NCBI GenBank assembly: GCA_902589475.1
Contig: CACITD010000004.1
Coordinates: forward strand, 1 to 64,000
Source of the DNA: an uncultured Alphaproteobacteria bacterium
GTDB taxonomy: Bacteria; Pseudomonadota; Alphaproteobacteria; Thalassobaculales; Thalassobaculaceae
Direction: 5' to 3'
DNA length: 64,000 nt
A model generated the notes under the pieces. It was not told the DNA's origin. It was given only the letters and a program-made list of their open reading frames with translations, and ran no database searches. A program made the translations under genes and the position numbers. This document shows positions 60,355 to 64,000 of the stretch, piece after piece (the first letter of the stretch is position 1; every line of letters starts with the position of its first letter).

Positions 60355-61503
60355 TTAATTTTTATTACTTTTAATTCCGTCACAAACCTTGGTCATCCTG
60401 TTTGAAAGCTCGCAAAGTATTAACAAATTGTCATTCTCAAAAAGTGCAAGCCTTTTATATTGAAGCGCATTATCGAGTTGTTTTAGGGTCCCCATTATCC
60501 AAAAATCAACTAATGCTCTCTCTTTTGTCAAACTAACTAACTCAGACATTTTCACCGTACCTATTTCCCGCAACTTAGACCTGATAGATAACCAATGTTC
60601 CAGACCCAATATTGGAATTTCTACAGAAATTCGTTGCTGCACACCAGAAACCACCTGATTTTGTTTTTTCCAAGCTTGGTTTAAACTTCTAATTGTCTTT
60701 TGCTTACCGGAATTCATTAGATCATTTAGGTCAGTGTCTGGTGACATCTTAATTGTATCAATAATTTTTTCTTCAAAGTCATCATGTCCAGGTGCACGAC
60801 TTGTGAATTCTAAAATTGGCAAATTATCAACTAGATCAAATTTTCTTGATACCTTGGCTACGACGACCTTATGCACCCCATACTTTTTCATAATAGGATT
60901 AAAATAGGCCAATTTCTCGCTGATGGCTTGCGCAGCTGACAAATACTTTATGTCCTGAAAGTCACCTTCCGGGATAATAAACGGGATTAAACTATTATCA
61001 TAAAAGCTCTGTCTCCATACATTCATCCACGGATTGGGTGTTTTCCACAATCGAGAGACGCCATTCGTTTCAAAAACTGGAATTAGCAGAATAGGTAGAC
61101 TTGGTGTTTCTGAAAACGTGACACCATTTTTCAAAAGAATTTCTCGAACTAGATTTGGATTAAAGATGACAGTTAAAGTGGCTAAATATCGAACAGGTGA
61201 AACCCGTTCTCTAACAACCTCGTAACTCTGAACCAAGCTTTTTATTTCATCAAGAGACAGTTCTACGATTTGGGAGTTCTCATCTGGCAAGGTTAATCGT
61301 CTAACAAGTAATTCCCATGCCTTCTTCTGACCTATTTCCAACGCCTTTTCTCGAGCGGCAATGGCAGTGTGCGAAGTTTCATCAACTTCAATATTTTCAA
61401 TTTTAAAAACTTGATTTGCTTCTACTTCTGAACTACGACCAAGGAAGCAACACGAGATTATTACAAAAAAATACAAATACTTAAATTTTAATAGATAAAT
61501 CAT
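60355..61503 (-). CDS. DUF2066 domain-containing exported protein
   Basis: A 382-residue protein when started at the ATG at 61503, giving a signal peptide (MIYLLKFKYLYFFVIISCCF); an ATG 18 codons earlier would place a long tail before it. A Cys pair near the end of the hydrophobic segment may be a lipoprotein-type site, but it lacks a clean lipobox. The mature part holds the DUF2066 pattern (EKALEIGQKKAWELLVRRLT; SYEVVRERVSPVRYLATLTV). Its function is not known. It is divergent from purM. Confidence 0.85.
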   Translation of the reverse strand: MIYLLKFKYLYFFVIISCCFLGRSSEVEANQVFKIENIEVDETSHTAIAAREKALEIGQKKAWELLVRRLTLPDENSQIVELSLDEIKSLVQSYEVVRERVSPVRYLATLTVIFNPNLVREILLKNGVTFSETPSLPILLIPVFETNGVSRLWKTPNPWMNVWRQSFYDNSLIPFIIPEGDFQDIKYLSAAQAISEKLAYFNPIMKKYGVHKVVVAKVSRKFDLVDNLPILEFTSRAPGHDDFEEKIIDTIKMSPDTDLNDLMNSGKQKTIRSLNQAWKKQNQVVSGVQQRISVEIPILGLEHWLSIRSKLREIGTVKMSELVSLTKERALVDFWIMGTLKQLDNALQYKRLALFENDNLLILCELSNRMTKVCDGIKSNKN

Positions 61504-61619
61504 GTATAAATAGGAATCATTTAAGAAGAAAAACCCACGTGTTTCATTTATATGCAATTTTGTTGAACATAACTTCTCTTGAAACCAAGAACCTCTATTT
61601 TAACAAATTTAATTAATTA

Positions 61620-62720
61620 TTGATAGCCACGGAGGATACCATAAAAGAAAGACAACCATCACCGAAACTATCATACAAGGGTTCCGGCGTCGACATCGAG
61701 ACCGGCAACCAACTTATTGAATTGATAAAACCCATAACCCGCTCCACCGCACGACCAGGAGCTGATGGTAAAATTGGAGGTTTTGGCGGCATTTTTGATC
61801 TAAAAGCCGCACATTATCGTGACCCAATACTAGTAGCCGCGAACGATGGAGTAGGAACCAAATTAAAGCTCGCAATTGAGACCAATAATCATAATCAAGT
61901 TGGTATTGATTTAGTCGCAATGTGTGTGAATGACCTAGTAGTTCAGGGTGCTGAGCCTTTATTTTTTTTAGATTACTATGCAACCGGGAAATTATCATTA
62001 GGTTCCGCAAAAGAAGTGATAAATGGCATAGCAGAAGGATGTCTAACGGCCGGCTGCGCCTTGATAGGAGGCGAAACGGCTGAAATGCCGGGGATGTATA
62101 ATGGTAACGATTATGACCTAGCAGGGTTTGCTGTAGGGGCAGTTGAACGTCAGGATCTTTTAACAAATGCCAACGCTAAAGAAGGTGATATTATTTTAGG
62201 CCTTGCCTCAAACGGACTTCACTCAAATGGATTTTCACTAATACGAAAAGTTATTAAAGAATTAGACCTCAAATATGAAGAAAATTGTCCTTTTCTCGAA
62301 ACGAAAAATCTCGGCGAAGCGCTGATGGAACCGACGAGAATTTATGTAAAATCGTGTCTCCAAGCCCTTAAACTAGGCGGAATAATGGGCCTCGCGCACA
62401 TAACTGGCGGAGGATTATTGGAAAATCCGCCACGTGCGTTTAATGATCAGCTTTCAGCACACATTGATGCTTCTAGTTGGCCACTTCCTCCCGTTTACAA
62501 GTGGCTAATGACAACCAATTTAATAGCACCAGAGGAACTAGCGCATACTTTCAATTGCGGCATTGGAATGATTGTAATTACAGACCCGGGTTTTGCGCAA
62601 AATGTTGTCCAAGAACTAACCCATCTCGGTGAAACTGTTTATGAATTAGGGGTTTTAAAAAATCGTTCGAAGAACTTACCAAAAGTAACTATAGAGAATA
62701 TTGCGAGCTGGAAAAATTGA
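61620..62720 (+). CDS. purM: Phosphoribosylformylglycinamidine cyclo-ligase
   Basis: PurM (AIR synthetase) closes the imidazole ring in purine synthesis. Motifs are [66 protein letters not shown] and [13 protein letters not shown]. Length is 366 residues from a TTG at 61620; the ribosome site is weak and no ATG is available, so the start is uncertain. The stop overlaps purN. Confidence 0.97.
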   Translation: MIATEDTIKERQPSPKLSYKGSGVDIETGNQLIELIKPITRSTARPGADGKIGGFGGIFDLKAAHYRDPILVAANDGVGTKLKLAIETNNHNQVGIDLVAMCVNDLVVQGAEPLFFLDYYATGKLSLGSAKEVINGIAEGCLTAGCALIGGETAEMPGMYNGNDYDLAGFAVGAVERQDLLTNANAKEGDIILGLASNGLHSNGFSLIRKVIKELDLKYEENCPFLETKNLGEALMEPTRIYVKSCLQALKLGGIMGLAHITGGGLLENPPRAFNDQLSAHIDASSWPLPPVYKWLMTTNLIAPEELAHTFNCGIGMIVITDPGFAQNVVQELTHLGETVYELGVLKNRSKNLPKVTIENIASWKN

Positions 62721-63361
62721 GTAAGAAAATAAAGGTAGCAGTACTAATTTCCGGCAATGGCACAAATTTACAAGCACTAATTGACGCTTGTATAGAACCC
62801 AATTATCCCGCCGAAATTGTTTTAGTAATATCCAATAAGCCCAACGCAAAGGGAATATCAAGAGCACGAGAAGCTGGCATCAAAACGAGGATAGTAGACC
62901 ATACAAATTATCGTAGTCGCGAAGAGTTTGATACTGAGTTATCTATGATCCTCTCCAATTCGAAATGTAAATTAATTTGCTTAGCCGGCTTTATGAGAAT
63001 CCTCTCCGAAAATTTCGTAAACACATGGCCAAACACCATACTTAATATACATCCCAGTTTACTTCCAAGTTTTCCCGGGACAAAAACACACGAACGAGCT
63101 CTAGAGGCTGGGGTAAAAGTTTCTGGTTGCACACTGCACTTCGTTACGGCGAAATTAGATGCAGGACCAATTATCGGCCAAGCAGCAGTGCCAGTGCTAG
63201 ACAATGACACGCCCAAAACGTTGGCTAATCGTGTGCTTATAGAAGAACACAAGCTTTATGCATTGGGACTAGAGTTGGTGGCAAATAAAATACTAAAGAA
63301 CAAAAATGTAAACTTACATCGTGAGCAGGACACTGTATTCAAAAGTTTATTAAACTTTTAA
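62717..63361 (+). CDS. purN: Phosphoribosylglycinamide formyltransferase
   Basis: PurN transfers a formyl group from 10-formyl-THF in purine synthesis. Motifs are [36 protein letters not shown] (catalytic His and Asn region) and [19 protein letters not shown] (catalytic Asp). Length is 214 residues. The start is TTG at 62717, overlapping the purM stop as TTGA. Confidence 0.97.
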   Translation: MSKKIKVAVLISGNGTNLQALIDACIEPNYPAEIVLVISNKPNAKGISRAREAGIKTRIVDHTNYRSREEFDTELSMILSNSKCKLICLAGFMRILSENFVNTWPNTILNIHPSLLPSFPGTKTHERALEAGVKVSGCTLHFVTAKLDAGPIIGQAAVPVLDNDTPKTLANRVLIEEHKLYALGLELVANKILKNKNVNLHREQDTVFKSLLNF

Positions 63362-63420
63362 AGTATTGTTTGATTCAGTTATTTGTTTTATTTATAGAGG
63401 CGTAAGGGGAGACACAAAAA

Positions 63421-63558
63421 ATGGCATCCAATGAGACTGAAAACAATCCGGACTACAAGTTCCATGCAGATACCTACAAAGGCGTTTGCACTTTAATCCA
63501 AGTGTCTATTGTATTAATCGTTATAACTCTACTACTTCTTGCTTGGTTGGTTGTCTGA
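63421..63558 (+). CDS. aa3-type cytochrome c oxidase subunit IV
   Basis: A 45-residue protein with a short polar N-terminus, the family segment DYKFHADTYKGV and one transmembrane helix (about 26-45, SIVLIVITLLLLAWLV). It matches the small bacterial aa3 oxidase subunit IV family of Alphaproteobacteria. AAGGGGAG lies nine bases before the ATG. It is convergent with ndk across 117 bases. Confidence 0.85.
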   Translation: MASNETENNPDYKFHADTYKGVCTLIQVSIVLIVITLLLLAWLVV

Positions 63559-63675
63559 CAAATTAAATGATTTAGCTAGAAAAGTCACAAGTAGAGTTAG
63601 TCTTGATAATAAAACTTCAGTTCGCAGCTTGTGGCTACTACTTCCGCTAATCACGTTCAGTAAGCTTATCTCTAT

Positions 63676-64000
63676 TCAGCCGACGATATCGTCTTCAGAG
63701 AAAAACTGCGGGATTTCCTCTGCAGCGGTTGCTGCAGCATCAGAACCGTGAACTGAGTTCTCACCAACGCTTTTTGCGTAAAGTTTTCTAATTGTACCTT
63801 CCGCAGCCTCCGCAGGATTGGTAGCACCCATTACTTCGCGATATTTTGCTATCGCGTTCTCTCCTTCTAGGACCTGAACGACAACGGGTCCTGACATCAT
63901 AAATTCCACCAACTCATCGTAAAAGGGTCGTTCTGAATGAACCGCGTAAAACTGCTGTGCTTGCGCTTTAGTCATTCTAATTCGCCGCTGCGCTATTATT
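63676..64000 (-). CDS. ndk: Nucleoside diphosphate kinase, C-terminal part (cut by right edge)
   Basis: Ndk transfers the gamma-phosphate between nucleotides through a phospho-His. The frame is open to the window edge, where it reads [19 protein letters not shown], an internal part of the family, so the Met at 63975 is not the start. The catalytic His lies in [18 protein letters not shown]. About 108 residues of the usual 140 are visible. The nucleotide-binding N-terminal part lies outside the window. Confidence 0.95.
   Translation of the reverse strand, partial: IIAQRRIRMTKAQAQQFYAVHSERPFYDELVEFMMSGPVVVQVLEGENAIAKYREVMGATNPAEAAEGTIRKLYAKSVGENSVHGSDAAATAAEEIPQFFSEDDIVG

Overview
This window is a dense, moderately AT-rich bacterial chromosome segment of housekeeping type from an alphaproteobacterium. 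The evidence is the alphaproteobacterial complex I operon order, a GcrA cell-cycle regulator, an HdaA-type DnaA homologue, an EipB (DUF1849) envelope protein, a 45-residue aa3-type cytochrome oxidase subunit IV, and a LexA gene preceded by the alphaproteobacterial SOS operator GAAC-N7-GAAC. The gene neighbourhoods and the TRAP transporter fit a free-living, possibly marine, Rhodospirillales-like lineage; that placement is inference. No rRNA, insertion sequence, phage gene or CRISPR array was seen.

Layout. 1-10037 (minus): the nuo operon, nuoA to the N-terminal part of nuoL, which runs off the left edge. 10038-10535: about 500 bases without a convincing gene. 10536-17559 (minus): tRNA-Asp, tRNA-Val, the HU gene, the proteostasis genes lon, clpX, clpP and tig, then tRNA-Leu. 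17665-21849: malonyl-CoA decarboxylase, tRNA-His and two divergent PLP aminotransferases. 21968-23798: a probable sigma-54 promoter, glnB and glnA, ended by a hairpin. 23870-29698: a threonine-synthase-like enzyme, parE, a ketopantoate reductase, an ElaA acetyltransferase and a divergent polysaccharide deacetylase. 29855-39046 (plus): trpGDC-moaC-moeA, an amidohydrolase, lexA, gltX and gltA. 39212-45079: a DEAD-box helicase with no normal start codon, a racemase, pepN, an SDR and gcrA. 45243-53104: the most accessory-looking part, with an MFS exporter, TRAP permeases DctM/DctQ without a DctP, an asparaginase-fold enzyme lacking a substrate-binding Asp, a ThDP enzyme, a 2-hydroxyacid dehydrogenase and a ROK kinase. 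53144-64000: dinB, eipB, a diguanylate cyclase, rnd, an SDR without its catalytic Tyr/Lys, hdaA, an AI-2E family permease, a DUF2066 lipoprotein-like protein, purM-purN, the small oxidase subunit, and ndk cut by the right edge.

How the genes work together. Complex I and the cytochrome oxidase subunit belong to aerobic respiration and gltA feeds the TCA cycle. GlnB/GlnA and the aminotransferases handle nitrogen. Lon, ClpXP and trigger factor form a proteostasis block. The trp-moa-lexA-gltX-gltA and purMN-DUF2066-permease-hdaA-rnd blocks are recognisable conserved alphaproteobacterial neighbourhoods with local differences: comEC and ppk/ppx are missing from their usual places and other enzymes are present. 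I found no clearly new defence or mobile system. The best candidates for unexplored biology are the 46.5-52.2 kb transporter/asparaginase-like/ThDP/dehydrogenase group and the helicase start anomaly.
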